The position numbers were made by a program, and so were the translations under genes. From contig MU270023.1 in NCBI GenBank assembly GCA_021432635.1, positions 806,001 to 870,000 of the forward strand: a stretch of DNA of 64,000 nucleotides, written 5' to 3'. This document shows positions 33,627 through 43,375 of the stretch, piece after piece. How positions within the stretch are numbered: the stretch's first letter is position 1; every line of letters starts with the position of its first letter. A model generated the notes under the pieces. The model was given only the letters and a program-made list of their open reading frames with translations, made no database searches and was not told where the DNA came from. This DNA is from Thozetella sp. PMI_491. Taxonomy: Eukaryota > Ascomycota > Sordariomycetes > Chaetosphaeriales > Chaetosphaeriaceae.

Positions 33627-36600
33627 ATGGCTCGCTTCAACCTAGGCCGTACGGTGCTGGTGGCATCAATCGCCTGGATGGCCGCACGCCATGTGACTGC
33701 CATCAATGAGTGGGAGTACGAATTTTATCCAGAGGAGATGACGCCGCAGCTAGAGGCAGATGTGATCAAGGCTATCGACTGCATCCAGGAGAACTACTGC
33801 AGTCGGGTTCCCAATTCTGTGACTCCCATCAACATGAACATCAAATGCCAAGTCAACGACGCCATTGCCTACATGTGTAACTATGGAGAGTGGGGCAACC
33901 CTTGCGACAGAGGCGAGATGTTCGATGCCTGGGGCCATGGAGACCGCAAGTTCTTGGCCGCGTACCGCGATAGCTGGAAGAAAACCTACGGCTTCGCCAA
34001 GTCCAAGGGAGGTCTGCACGCAGACGACAACTGGATGTGCGGCAACACCTGGCGACGCTGGGACTTTGACATGGTGTGCGCTGGTGGTCCATTCGAGAAA
34101 CACGACACAAAGCTGCCCGATCGTTGCGACCTGCTAGGAGGACGACCAGATGACTTCCCGTGGTTGCGTCAATCTAGTCTGCCACCGCCGCCTCCTCCTC
34201 TTCCTCCATCGACCTCATTCATGGAATCCAAAGTCGCGGCATCAATGGCTCTGGGATCCTCCTCGGTCTTGGAGCCCTCAGTCTCGAAATCCTCGGTCTC
34301 CGCATCTTCAGTTTCGCCATCACTGTCGACCTCGCCATCTTCGGCTTCATCATCCATGGCCAATTATACAACGACCACGGCTGTGCAGCTTAAGACTATC
34401 TCAACCTCGTCTGCTTTTTCGAGGACCCGTCTGTCTCTGGGAACGAAGAGTGTGATGCCTTCCTCTAGCTTAGTTAGTCGAGTCTCATCTGCATCGATTG
34501 CGTTTACTATCTGGGGCGCCGCTCCAGTGACTACTTCTCCCTCTTCAGGTGTTAGAAATACGAGAAGTACACAGATGGCATCATCGTCATTCACGCGAAC
34601 GAACACCATATTGTCAACTGTTTCGAACATTTTCGGTAATGGCTCCAATAGCATCTCTGGTCCTAGCGCACAAACCGCAGTTGTGAACACCAGTCTCCCT
34701 TATGACAATTCAACAAGGACGAGCAAGCACATCGCTACCGCCTATGCTGGTAACGAAACACGAGCCACAGACAAAACAGCGGCTTGGACAGCCACGGCCT
34801 CCCAGAATGCCACTGCTGCCGACGATTCGAATGCTACCACCATAACCTGGAGCGCAGCTCGTCTCTCCTTCAGCTCTGCGAATGAGACGATGGCTATGGT
34901 GACCGCCGACACGCCAAGCACTTCATCAATGGCTACCCTGATGATTGGCAATGCTACAAGCGCTAGAAGGCCCGCCCCGATCGTCTTTGGCAGCAATGGC
35001 ACAGCTACTGCGGCCAGCAAACCCTCAGTGGAGACAGCCACCACATCTCAGAATGGCACTCTCAAAAGTGACTGGCTGGCCACTGGTGAAGCGTGGAACT
35101 CGACAGGTTCTTCATTTGAATCTCTGCCCGGGATCCCCGACTCATCTTCTTCAGATGGCGACGTCCACCGGCAGGATATTGACTCCCCTGAAGCTGAGGC
35201 AGGCAATCCACCAAACTCTGGCCAACGGCTTGACTCGCTAGAAGGTTACGAGGGGCCCATGGATCATGACGGATCTGGCCAAGAGCTTCATTCGCTAGAA
35301 GGTTACGAAGCGAGCATGCAGTATGATGGCGCTGGCTTCGAAAAGCCGGAGAACCCGCTTGGAATACAGCCCGGCATGTCGGATAAGGCACAAGGCAAGC
35401 AGCCGATCCGTGGGTCCAATACGGGAAGACCAAAGATTGTCGAAAATGAGTCTTTTGATGTGAATGACGGCTCAGAAGACACCTGGGAGAATGAACCGGA
35501 AGACCTTGACGAGGATGAGTATGATACCGAACGCCAGAGGCAGTGGGAGCAGTACGAGCGGGAACAACGGCGGCGGAAGAAGCAGAAGCAGCAGGGCAAC
35601 GGGGAGCCTAGCTATTCCGACCCAGCTCCAAACACAAACCCTTTGCCTGTTCCCAAGATCGACCCTCAAACAATCACCAGGGCCTTGAAGTGGCTGGAAG
35701 ACCTTCCCACACCGCCATCGCCTGCCAACTTGTTCCAAGGTACCTTCGCCGAGTCCGTCGGCCAGGTACAGAATTTCGTCAACCTGGGAAGCCAGGTAGG
35801 CGGTATGCTTTTCGACCTGCTCCCTAAGATCGGCAGCATATTTTCGCACCCACCTAGTCCCGTAGGTCTGCCAGCAGGTGGCCTTCCGGCAGCAGCCCCC
35901 GGAGGTGCATTCAGCCCGCCATCGATGCCAGGAAGCGCGCCAGCAGCAGATCCTCCACCCGCAGCCAACCCACCTAAGACACCTGCAGGCATCCCGGAGT
36001 ATACCTGGTCAAATCCAGAACTCATCAGCGATCAGTTCCTAGAGCCTTACCCGCGGCCTCAGTATGCCAGCACTCCGAATCTCGGGGGCGAGCTTCCAGG
36101 ACAAGGCGGAAACAACCCGGCGCGCTGGCGAATTCAGGAGCCGTATCGCCCTAAACCTGTGGATATCGCTGAGTCTGTCGAGAGCTTGCCGATGAACCAG
36201 CCTGGCCTTGGTAATAGCGATGTGAGCCTCAATCTGCCACCCGAGGGGATGGGAAGCACGCCAGCGAACATGCCTGGGTTCGGCCACACCGAGAGTACTC
36301 TCTACCCCCAGATTGTGCGCCGGGTGGGTTTCTGGGGTCACCTTGTCGACTGGGGAAAAGGAGATTTCCCTGAATACACTCTTAAGGGTCGTCTTCAGGG
36401 GAACGGCATGTGGATCATGGGTGGTGCCGCTGGCGGCGCAGCAGCCTTAGCCGCCGGCCTGACGCCTCTATTCCTCCGCCATGATGACAACAGTAGCGAT
36501 GCAGACAATCAGAACAATCCAGGAAACTCTTGGCTGGCGCCCTCATTTGCCACTGTTGCGAAGTTGACATTGTCCTCTGCCATTCCTGCAACAGCCGTCA

Positions 36601-38984
36601 CCACGGATGTCTCCCTTGAGAGCCTGCCGAACCTTCTCGCCACTCTTTCTCCTCTCGAAAGCAGCAGCATCATTATGCAAGAGAGCAGCACGGCAATGCA
36701 GACACTCTCGGAGGATACCCTGCTATCACCCCACACAAACGTGCTTACATCTCCCACTGCTGTCTTTAGGAGCGCCATTGAGCGAAATATTACCTCTTTC
36801 TCGCTTAGTGTCGATTCATCCCATGTTGCAACACTAAACGCTGAGTCTCATAGCGTTTTGTCTTCAGAAACGTCAATCACGCCATCAACCACCGTGATAT
36901 CAAGCGCTGAATCACTGAAAACCACACACTTGGCCAGTGTCACGTGGATTACGAGCAAGACCCCGTCGACCGTAGCTGGTTCATCAGCCGCCTCATCAGA
37001 TATTGCCTCGTCTCTGAGTATGGTGCCAAGCAGCGCTTCGTCGACACCTGCACGTTGGTCGAATACAGCTTCCTACGATAATCTCCCAGCCCATCTCAAT
37101 CAAACCAAGTCGATCTATACGAAGCCTTCAACGCTGGCCGACGAGATGAGCTTCTCCACACGTCGCTGGACAACCATGACGCGGCCCAGCAGGACAAACA
37201 TAGCTGCGCCAGGCACCGCAAAGAACTCATGGACAACTTTCATTAAGCATAGCTCAGCGGTCACAGCCATATCCGGATCATCGTGGACAACCGATCCAGG
37301 AGTTTCTCAGATCTCGATCGAGTTTGCTTCGTCCCATCATCTCGCCAGCTCTTCACGACTGAACGGTGCAAAGTCCTCCAGCCTTGCTCATGCCGATAAC
37401 CGCACAATGCCAATCTCAGCGCCGTCATGTATGCCTGCTCTTCCTTTGCCGTCCAGGCCACTTCCAGACACAAAGACTGGGGCTAGCAGAATCGTCATCA
37501 ATTCCGCCACAGCCGCTTCTTCTGTACCGGCTGATACCAGCGTTGGCCTACAAGTCAGCTTGGCAGCCACTGTGTCTTCTGGTGCAGCTACAGCCGCTAG
37601 CGACCCAATATTTGGCTCGGATAGTAGCGTATTCTCGGGATCGACTACCTCGGTTCTGAGTATGCCTGTTGACTCAGCTGCAACTTCCTCTCCTGGCTCA
37701 TTGAAGGGAGCTGTCCACACACGAGTCAGCTCAGTTGCCACTCAGTCTCCTGGAACAGTAACCATGCCTAACAAAGGTGTGACTGCGACCACTTCCGCTG
37801 CTTCCCATGAAATCGACTCGCCCAATGATGCATCTTCAGAGGCAACAGCCACGACAATTATTGCCAAGGACAGCCCAGCAGTTGATATATCGTCTACATC
37901 CATGACTTTGTCTTTCAACAGAACTGTGCAGGTTACTGTCACCGCCTCTTCTGGGCTACCCACTATGGCTATCATCCAACAGAGTGGGTCGACTGTTGCT
38001 ACATCATCTGGGTCTTCATCCCCAGGAGCTGAAACCACTTACCACTACACTGCCTCTGTATTTTCTGAGTCGACGTCCACGGGAGTTAACTTGGCTATCG
38101 GCTCAATCCCTGCTGGCTTGTCTGCCGCCACCTCTGGCTTGCATACCACAGTTATTGGCGTGCAAGATAGCTATACGGCCGCCATCTCTTCTGAGTCGAT
38201 TTCTATGGGCATAGAGACATCCGTTAATTCGACAGCCACCAAGTCCGACTCATTAACCATTGCCAACCCTGTTGTCCCGACTGCCACCATGGATTCTCCT
38301 TCGATGTCTGGAGAGGTTGAGGAATCTTCTGTTCCCACTGAAGTTGCCTCCTCTGAAGCGGCGACTATGCCTTTCGGAATCGCTCCAGACTCAACAGTCG
38401 CTTCCTCAAGCTCGCCCACGGCAGCCATTAACGCACAATTCGGATCAAACCAAACTTCTTCCCCTCCAGCGACGAGCAATGGAGTGGGTGCCACACAGAC
38501 AGCACCAAACTGGCTACCGCTCAGTATCGGCCTCGAAGAAGCGCCCGAGGGAAGCAGCCACAGCGGGGGGACCACATTCATCACAGAAGTGTCGATCCAG
38601 CACGCTGACGAGGAGGGCAATCTTTCACCCATGCTGAAGCTGACAGAGGAGCTGTTTGGCTCACAACGAGCCGTCATGGGCCGGTACGACATTGCCTCCA
38701 ACAGTAGCTCACTGGTCCGGTTCAGCAAGGTCTACAACCTGATCGCCATCCACAATGACGACTTCAGCACTACTGAGGGGCGTGAGTGGAGCGTTATCGA
38801 TGATGGACCGGAGCCAGTGCTGTACAACTGGGTCTTCATCAGTAATGGCAGCGCCAGCGCTGATCCCCTGCCGACTATACACCATATTCCGGAGCTTAAG
38901 CAGATCATTACCGAGCGCCTTCAAGCCGGGGCCATCTCCGCTGGTGAGGGCAAAGTCCCGCTGCCTTCGGAAGGAGAGAATTAG
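33627..38984 (+). CDS. Giant secreted Ser/Thr-rich, adhesin-like protein (1785 residues)
   Basis: One uninterrupted exon. Signal peptide LGRTVLVASIAWMAARHVTA, then a cysteine-containing globular domain of about 150 residues (CIQENYCSRV, CQVNDAIAYMCNYGEWGNPC, DNWMCGNTWRRWDFDMVC), a polyproline run, and a long Ser/Thr/Ala-rich region with many N-x-S/T sites. An acidic to basic linker (EDLDEDEYDTERQRQWEQY...REQRRRKKQKQQ) leads to a Pro-rich stretch. Near residues 925-948 is a hydrophobic segment (MWIMGGAAGGAAALAAGL), a possible membrane span or buried helix. A second Ser/Thr-rich half follows, and then a compact C-terminal domain (ALPTIHHIPELKQIITE-like end, VYNLIAIHNDDFSTTEGREW). No GPI signal. 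The architecture suggests a surface adhesin or wall protein; neither globular domain is one I recognise. Confidence 0.85.
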   Translation: MARFNLGRTVLVASIAWMAARHVTAINEWEYEFYPEEMTPQLEADVIKAIDCIQENYCSRVPNSVTPINMNIKCQVNDAIAYMCNYGEWGNPCDRGEMFDAWGHGDRKFLAAYRDSWKKTYGFAKSKGGLHADDNWMCGNTWRRWDFDMVCAGGPFEKHDTKLPDRCDLLGGRPDDFPWLRQSSLPPPPPPLPPSTSFMESKVAASMALGSSSVLEPSVSKSSVSASSVSPSLSTSPSSASSSMANYTTTTAVQLKTISTSSAFSRTRLSLGTKSVMPSSSLVSRVSSASIAFTIWGAAPVTTSPSSGVRNTRSTQMASSSFTRTNTILSTVSNIFGNGSNSISGPSAQTAVVNTSLPYDNSTRTSKHIATAYAGNETRATDKTAAWTATASQNATAADDSNATTITWSAARLSFSSANETMAMVTADTPSTSSMATLMIGNATSARRPAPIVFGSNGTATAASKPSVETATTSQNGTLKSDWLATGEAWNSTGSSFESLPGIPDSSSSDGDVHRQDIDSPEAEAGNPPNSGQRLDSLEGYEGPMDHDGSGQELHSLEGYEASMQYDGAGFEKPENPLGIQPGMSDKAQGKQPIRGSNTGRPKIVENESFDVNDGSEDTWENEPEDLDEDEYDTERQRQWEQYEREQRRRKKQKQQGNGEPSYSDPAPNTNPLPVPKIDPQTITRALKWLEDLPTPPSPANLFQGTFAESVGQVQNFVNLGSQVGGMLFDLLPKIGSIFSHPPSPVGLPAGGLPAAAPGGAFSPPSMPGSAPAADPPPAANPPKTPAGIPEYTWSNPELISDQFLEPYPRPQYASTPNLGGELPGQGGNNPARWRIQEPYRPKPVDIAESVESLPMNQPGLGNSDVSLNLPPEGMGSTPANMPGFGHTESTLYPQIVRRVGFWGHLVDWGKGDFPEYTLKGRLQGNGMWIMGGAAGGAAALAAGLTPLFLRHDDNSSDADNQNNPGNSWLAPSFATVAKLTLSSAIPATAVTTDVSLESLPNLLATLSPLESSSIIMQESSTAMQTLSEDTLLSPHTNVLTSPTAVFRSAIERNITSFSLSVDSSHVATLNAESHSVLSSETSITPSTTVISSAESLKTTHLASVTWITSKTPSTVAGSSAASSDIASSLSMVPSSASSTPARWSNTASYDNLPAHLNQTKSIYTKPSTLADEMSFSTRRWTTMTRPSRTNIAAPGTAKNSWTTFIKHSSAVTAISGSSWTTDPGVSQISIEFASSHHLASSSRLNGAKSSSLAHADNRTMPISAPSCMPALPLPSRPLPDTKTGASRIVINSATAASSVPADTSVGLQVSLAATVSSGAATAASDPIFGSDSSVFSGSTTSVLSMPVDSAATSSPGSLKGAVHTRVSSVATQSPGTVTMPNKGVTATTSAASHEIDSPNDASSEATATTIIAKDSPAVDISSTSMTLSFNRTVQVTVTASSGLPTMAIIQQSGSTVATSSGSSSPGAETTYHYTASVFSESTSTGVNLAIGSIPAGLSAATSGLHTTVIGVQDSYTAAISSESISMGIETSVNSTATKSDSLTIANPVVPTATMDSPSMSGEVEESSVPTEVASSEAATMPFGIAPDSTVASSSSPTAAINAQFGSNQTSSPPATSNGVGATQTAPNWLPLSIGLEEAPEGSSHSGGTTFITEVSIQHADEEGNLSPMLKLTEELFGSQRAVMGRYDIASNSSSLVRFSKVYNLIAIHNDDFSTTEGREWSVIDDGPEPVLYNWVFISNGSASADPLPTIHHIPELKQIITERLQAGAISAGEGKVPLPSEGEN
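35224..35335 (+). repeat. Two-copy internal repeat in the giant protein
   Basis: Residues RLDSLEGYEGPMDHDGSGQ are followed directly by ELHSLEGYEASMQYDGAG. The nucleotide sequence is also similar (CGCTAGAAGGTTACGA occurs in both units), so the duplication is fairly recent. Confidence 0.8.
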
Positions 38985-39345
38985 ATTGCGAATAGGTGGA
39001 AACTTGGACAGCGGAGGAGTTCCGTGTCTTTCTAGCAGCCATGCAGATAGAACTCAGAGGTCAATTAGACTTGTAATTGCTTGAATCATAGATGGAGTTC
39101 AATACAATGCGTTTATTCAACGAGTGATCAACCCCACGCGATTTGCGGGACGAAGATGGTTTGGTCCTGCGTAAAATATTCCTATATTGGACCTCGTAAA
39201 TGCTGCCGAATATAACCTAGTTACCCTAAGTCCAGCCACCCCAAGCCGGTATGGTACAGATATGCAACCTGATACAAGCAAACTGCTCCTAACTCCTGGC
39301 TACAACAAAGAAGAAGAAACAGTTGAAATGCATAGTTTGCATGCC
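38985..39345. other. Convergent intergenic region
   Basis: 3' flanks of the giant gene and of the small membrane protein. Nothing else seen. Confidence 0.45.
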
Positions 39346-39795
39346 CTAAACCACCATGGTGCTAAGTGGGGGGTATTTAACACCCTTTGGAGGGGGGCCG
39401 ATCGGAGACGGCAGAGGTCTAATCTGCTCTCGACTGTTCCTCAGCGGCGAGGCCGCTTGCTGCGGCTGGTAGTTGTTGACAGAAAGTGACGAAGCGGTGC
39501 TAGGAACTCTGGGGCGGCTACCGGGTCTTGTCACTTCCGACATCATAGGGGCTGTGACATCGACGCTGTCCCAAGGCGATCTTGTCGGCAGCGTGTAAGG
39601 AGGGGGAGTTGGAGTTCGTTCGTATTCCACCCCTTTGTCTTTGCTTGATTTTTGGACCGCGATAAATAAAGCGACCAGAACGACTATTACAATGATCACA
39701 ATGATGATGATTTTCGAGGTGTTGTCTATGCCTGAAGTGGCTACACTGTTGATCGCATCCCCGCCTTTCGCGGGTATTTCGATTATTTCTGGCAT
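39346..39795 (-). CDS. Small single-pass membrane protein
   Basis: Intronless, 149 residues. A short polar N-terminus without a signal peptide is followed by a very hydrophobic helix (SKIIIIVIIVIVVLVALFIAV, about residues 27-47) and basic residues KSSKDKG, which predict an extracellular N-terminus and cytoplasmic C-terminus. The tail is Pro/Ser/Arg-rich (RTPTPPPYTLP, QIRPLPSPIGPPPKGV), with polyproline motifs that could bind SH3 or WW domains. No family recognised. It converges with the giant Ser/Thr-rich protein gene; a functional link is only a guess from position. Confidence 0.62.
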   Translation of the reverse strand: MPEIIEIPAKGGDAINSVATSGIDNTSKIIIIVIIVIVVLVALFIAVQKSSKDKGVEYERTPTPPPYTLPTRSPWDSVDVTAPMMSEVTRPGSRPRVPSTASSLSVNNYQPQQAASPLRNSREQIRPLPSPIGPPPKGVKYPPLSTMVV

Positions 39796-41359
39796 ACTGC
39801 GATGAAGAAATTGCAGATGGCAAAAGAAGGCGGACGTGTGAAATCAAGCAGCCGATGAGCTCTGTGGTTCAGGATAACCTGACAATGACGCGCAAGTCCG
39901 TTGGTGATACGAAAGCTAAGGATGTGGTAGCCGAGACCGACGATACGATGGGAAGGAATAGCTTGAACAATAAATGAAGAGAGTAGTTTGCCTGTTCGCA
40001 CGGAATACCCCCAGCCTCGTGGTAAGCCTCACATTCTGTCGTTGGTTTCATCGACATTTATGCGACTGGGGTGGCTGTGCCCTCACAACCCCTTAAGATC
40101 CTTTTGGCCGCAAACCCGAAAGTAGACTATCTGGGGTAGGATTGACACGTTGGCTGCTTCTATATTTTATCTTCCTATCAGCGGTCTCGTAAAGTAGTGT
40201 TGGCACTATGTCTGATCGGTTAACTCTGATTTTTTGGCCTCGCAAACAGAGGGCATGCTTCAGTCTAGTCGAGATACTAAACGGTATTGGTGACACAGGG
40301 GCGGTTAAGCGCCCAATGCTCCTGCATGTAGCTGCGCCGCAACGCCGCCCGGCTGCTGGCCTCTAAGTCGGGTCCCGTGTGCTTCGGTTTGGAGCCACCT
40401 CCTGCCTGGTTTGAAGTTGACAATCGTCGTTGGCGCTCCGAAGAATTAGCCACGTTCATCTGAGGCTAGAACGGAGGAGCTAGCACAGGACGACATTAGC
40501 CGGGAGCATAAGGCACTCTAGTATACCTGCAGCATCGATTCTCTAGCGACAGGCACTGAATAATATGTAAGGAAGCGAGTTGAAAATTTAGTCCGTTGCA
40601 TAAGAAGGAGGTGCTAGGCTCTTGCCAGCCCGGGCGACAGGTGATCGATGTGGGCTCTTGTTATTAACCTGTAGGATAGGCCTGCGGCGAAAAGGTTGCG
40701 CTGTGAGACATACCGGCAAAAGCGCTGTAGCTAGTTCGGTCGTGCAGTGATTTGGCGCTGTCCAGATTGCCTCGGGTCGAGGCTTACATTGCTGAGCTTT
40801 CGCTAGGCTATTTATGATCGGATCATCACCCTCTTCAAATATACCTTTCTTTGAGCCAACCAGCCCAAATAGCTTCTCTGTCGTCCGCTGCAATGAGGTG
40901 GTATGCGGCTACATGGAAGAGGCAAGAACTGCTCGTTTCTGACAAGTTTACTCAAGGTCGTCTTCGTAGCGCCACTACATGAACTTTCAGCTATTATGTG
41001 TGACTTGGCGGGACGCAAGGGACTGGATATGGTGTTTAGAGCACCCCTACAGAGCAAAATGTAACATATACTTTATAAATCCACTCTAAACTTCTCTGAA
41101 ATGCGATTATTTCTCCAGCCATGACTTAATCAAGGTTCGAGCTCTCCTTACCATACTGCTGGCCAGCCCTAGCTGGTATTGATTGCGGCCAGTGGTCATG
41201 GCTAGGGCCAATATTCACACAATGACTTCCAATCCTCTAATACAGTACATCCACCGGTGGGGCAAACCCGTCATTTTACTCTTCTAACCTAGACTTTTGT
41301 CAACTAAGGCTGGGCTTCCCCGCCTTCTTCCCCGTGTGCTCGCCTTATATCCCACAGTT
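39796..41359. other. Intergenic region
   Basis: No supported gene. Short minus-strand frames at 40277-40459 and 40588-40893 lack family features. The sequence grows A/T-richer towards the ALDH relic. Confidence 0.4.
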
Positions 41360-42108
41360 GAATAGTCCGGGGTTGAAGTCATCGGAGGTATGGCAGACAT
41401 GAACACAACCTCTCTTTGCAGTGCATGCGCTCAAATGTCAATAGCTTTCTTGCATCATGCCCAACTATGTTTCTCCGCGGAGAGAGTCATCGTGATAAAA
41501 TCGGTTGCTGAGAAGTTCAAAGAGCTCCCCCCCAAGCGGCGTCAAGCTTTTTCACTGCCAGTGACATCTCGGACCGAATCATCAATTCTTCTAGGAAGAA
41601 ACTCGTAGATGCGGCAAGTAGATGCGGCAAGTAAAAGGGCCGAATTTCTCATTGGAGGACCAGAGATGGCATCACACTCAGCACTAAAGCCTACGATTGT
41701 AACCGGAGTCACGAAGAGTATGGATCTGTTCGATGAAGAATTTCTCGGGCCATCATTCAGTCTACACATTGCCGAGGATGACCAACATGCGATAGATATT
41801 ACGAGCGATACCCAGTACGGCTTGAACGCCGCTGTCCACTTAACCATCCGATAGCATGCCCTTGACATATCAATAGCATGACGGCTCACGTGAACGTAAG
41901 TTTATACGTCCTGTGAAATTTCTGAATGTGGCTGTTGCCGTTGCCATGTACCCCATATATCATCCTACTAAAATTCTACTCAGCTACTCTACCAATTGGA
42001 GGCATGAAAGCCAGCGGCTGGGGCCGAAACAATGCATTGTGGGGACTGAAAGATTTCACTGAGACTAAGCTCATCACTATTACTATGAAAGGCAACGACT
42101 TTATCTAA
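41360..42108 (+). pseudogene. Aldehyde dehydrogenase relic (C-terminal half)
   Basis: Fragments in shifting frames match the second half of a fungal aldehyde dehydrogenase. AQLCFSAERVIV (41430-41500) is the region of the catalytic cysteine. EFLIGGPEM, TIVTGVTKSMDLFDEEFLGPSFSL and DDQHAIDITSDTQYGLNAAV follow with a stop near 41609 between them. After a second break, LPIGGMKASGWGRNNALWGL and KDFTETKLITI (41985-42100) are the C-terminal motifs. The N-terminal NAD-binding half is missing. Original substrates cannot be inferred beyond aromatic-type ALDHs such as salicylaldehyde or vanillin dehydrogenases, which share the final motif. Confidence 0.8.
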
Positions 42109-42251
42109 GATGTACAACTAGCTACTACAGGTCTCTAACAGTGCTTGCCTTCTACTATAAAACTATGGAGAACCCGATTTAATGACCTGGGCAAATGCTC
42201 CGCAGGCATCGCGATATTCTCCCTCTCCCACGACTTCCAGATCAGGATGTG

Positions 42252-42905
42252 TTAATATGCCTGGGACAGCAAGCCCCAGGCAGACGATAGCGTTACGATC
42301 ACGAGGAGAACTGGAGGGAGAAGCTCGAGCAAGATGGCCTGAAGATCCAAGCGAGAGTACAGCCCAGCCGCGATAGTCGGTACTGCTGTTAAAGCTACGA
42401 CACGGTATTGGACGCCTCCGGGGCGGTCGACGCCGATAATGTGAAACATTATAGCTGCGTAGACCAAAAGTGCCCCGAGAAACATGGCTGATGTCGGGTC
42501 GGACAGTTTCGAGAAAGTTTCGTCGACGAAGGCTCCCAACCGCCCCAGTGGGCTATCCTGAGTTATCTGGCTTGCCCATGTGCCTAGACCCGCCTGCTCG
42601 AGCATCTGCCGCCATGAATCTGCCGCTGAGGACTGGACATGCGCTAGTGGTTGAAGGGAAGATCGCCTTCGTGGATGCATAGTGTCGTAAGTAGCTATTA
42701 TGCGGGCGGCAGAGAGCCCAAGTCCAAAGTTGGTGACCAGGAGCCAGAGCAGTTGCTGGGGCCATGTAGGGCGCGGTTGGATGGTTTTGCGCGATGCATC
42801 TCTTTCGCTGGTCCCGTCCGCACTCGATTTCTCCGTTACCGACTCGGTTCGCACACTTGGCTCGCCCGGATTTCGCCCAGGTTGCACGCTATCGGGTGAT
42901 GGCAT
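42252..42905 (-). CDS. Small polytopic membrane protein, unknown function
   Basis: Intronless, 217 residues. A polar N-terminus of about 50 residues rich in Ser, Glu and Arg precedes WLLVTNFGLGLSAARIIATY, then FLGALLVYAAIMFHIIGV, VVALTAVPTIAAGLY and LLPPVLLVIVTLSSAWGLL, i.e. about four membrane helices. A soluble loop of about 60 residues lies between helices 1 and 2. No motif that names a family. It lies downstream of, and on the same strand as, the GH3 gene, about 470 bp away, but is not obviously part of that cluster. Confidence 0.65.
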   Translation of the reverse strand: MPSPDSVQPGRNPGEPSVRTESVTEKSSADGTSERDASRKTIQPRPTWPQQLLWLLVTNFGLGLSAARIIATYDTMHPRRRSSLQPLAHVQSSAADSWRQMLEQAGLGTWASQITQDSPLGRLGAFVDETFSKLSDPTSAMFLGALLVYAAIMFHIIGVDRPGGVQYRVVALTAVPTIAAGLYSRLDLQAILLELLPPVLLVIVTLSSAWGLLSQAY

Positions 42906-43375
42906 CGCTAGCGCCGCCGGGTGAGGGCAAAGTATCGAGAATCAAGACCTAAAAGCAGGGCACGGGGAGTGGTAAGCGATAGTTACGTTGAAACTATAGG
43001 TGTCTTGAGAAAAAGAAAAAAAAAAGAGGGGATTACTTACTAGCTTTCGACTAAGTATGCCAAGGCGATGGACAGATAGCCGCCGATGGAATGGGGAGAA
43101 AGGGGAAAAGTAAAGAAGAGGGGAAAAAAAGCTCGGCTGGGCTGTTTTGGGTGCGAGGCTAACTAACTGTGGCCGGAACAGGCAGCTCGAAAGCCGCGCG
43201 TTTATTGGTTGGCTTACTACATAGCGTTCAGAATTTGTGGTGGAGATTACACTCTTAGTACGGAATACTTAGGTCGATATTAGGCCTTCCGAAAATGGAA
43301 GCTCAGACGGCACCGCTTCTTACTCCACAGCCGGGTCAAGGAGCTTAATAACACGAGGCTAGTTAAACACGGAGT
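42906..43375. other. Intergenic region
   Basis: Upstream region of the small membrane protein and 3' flank of the GH3 gene, with an A-rich run at 43010-43026. No gene seen. Confidence 0.45.
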
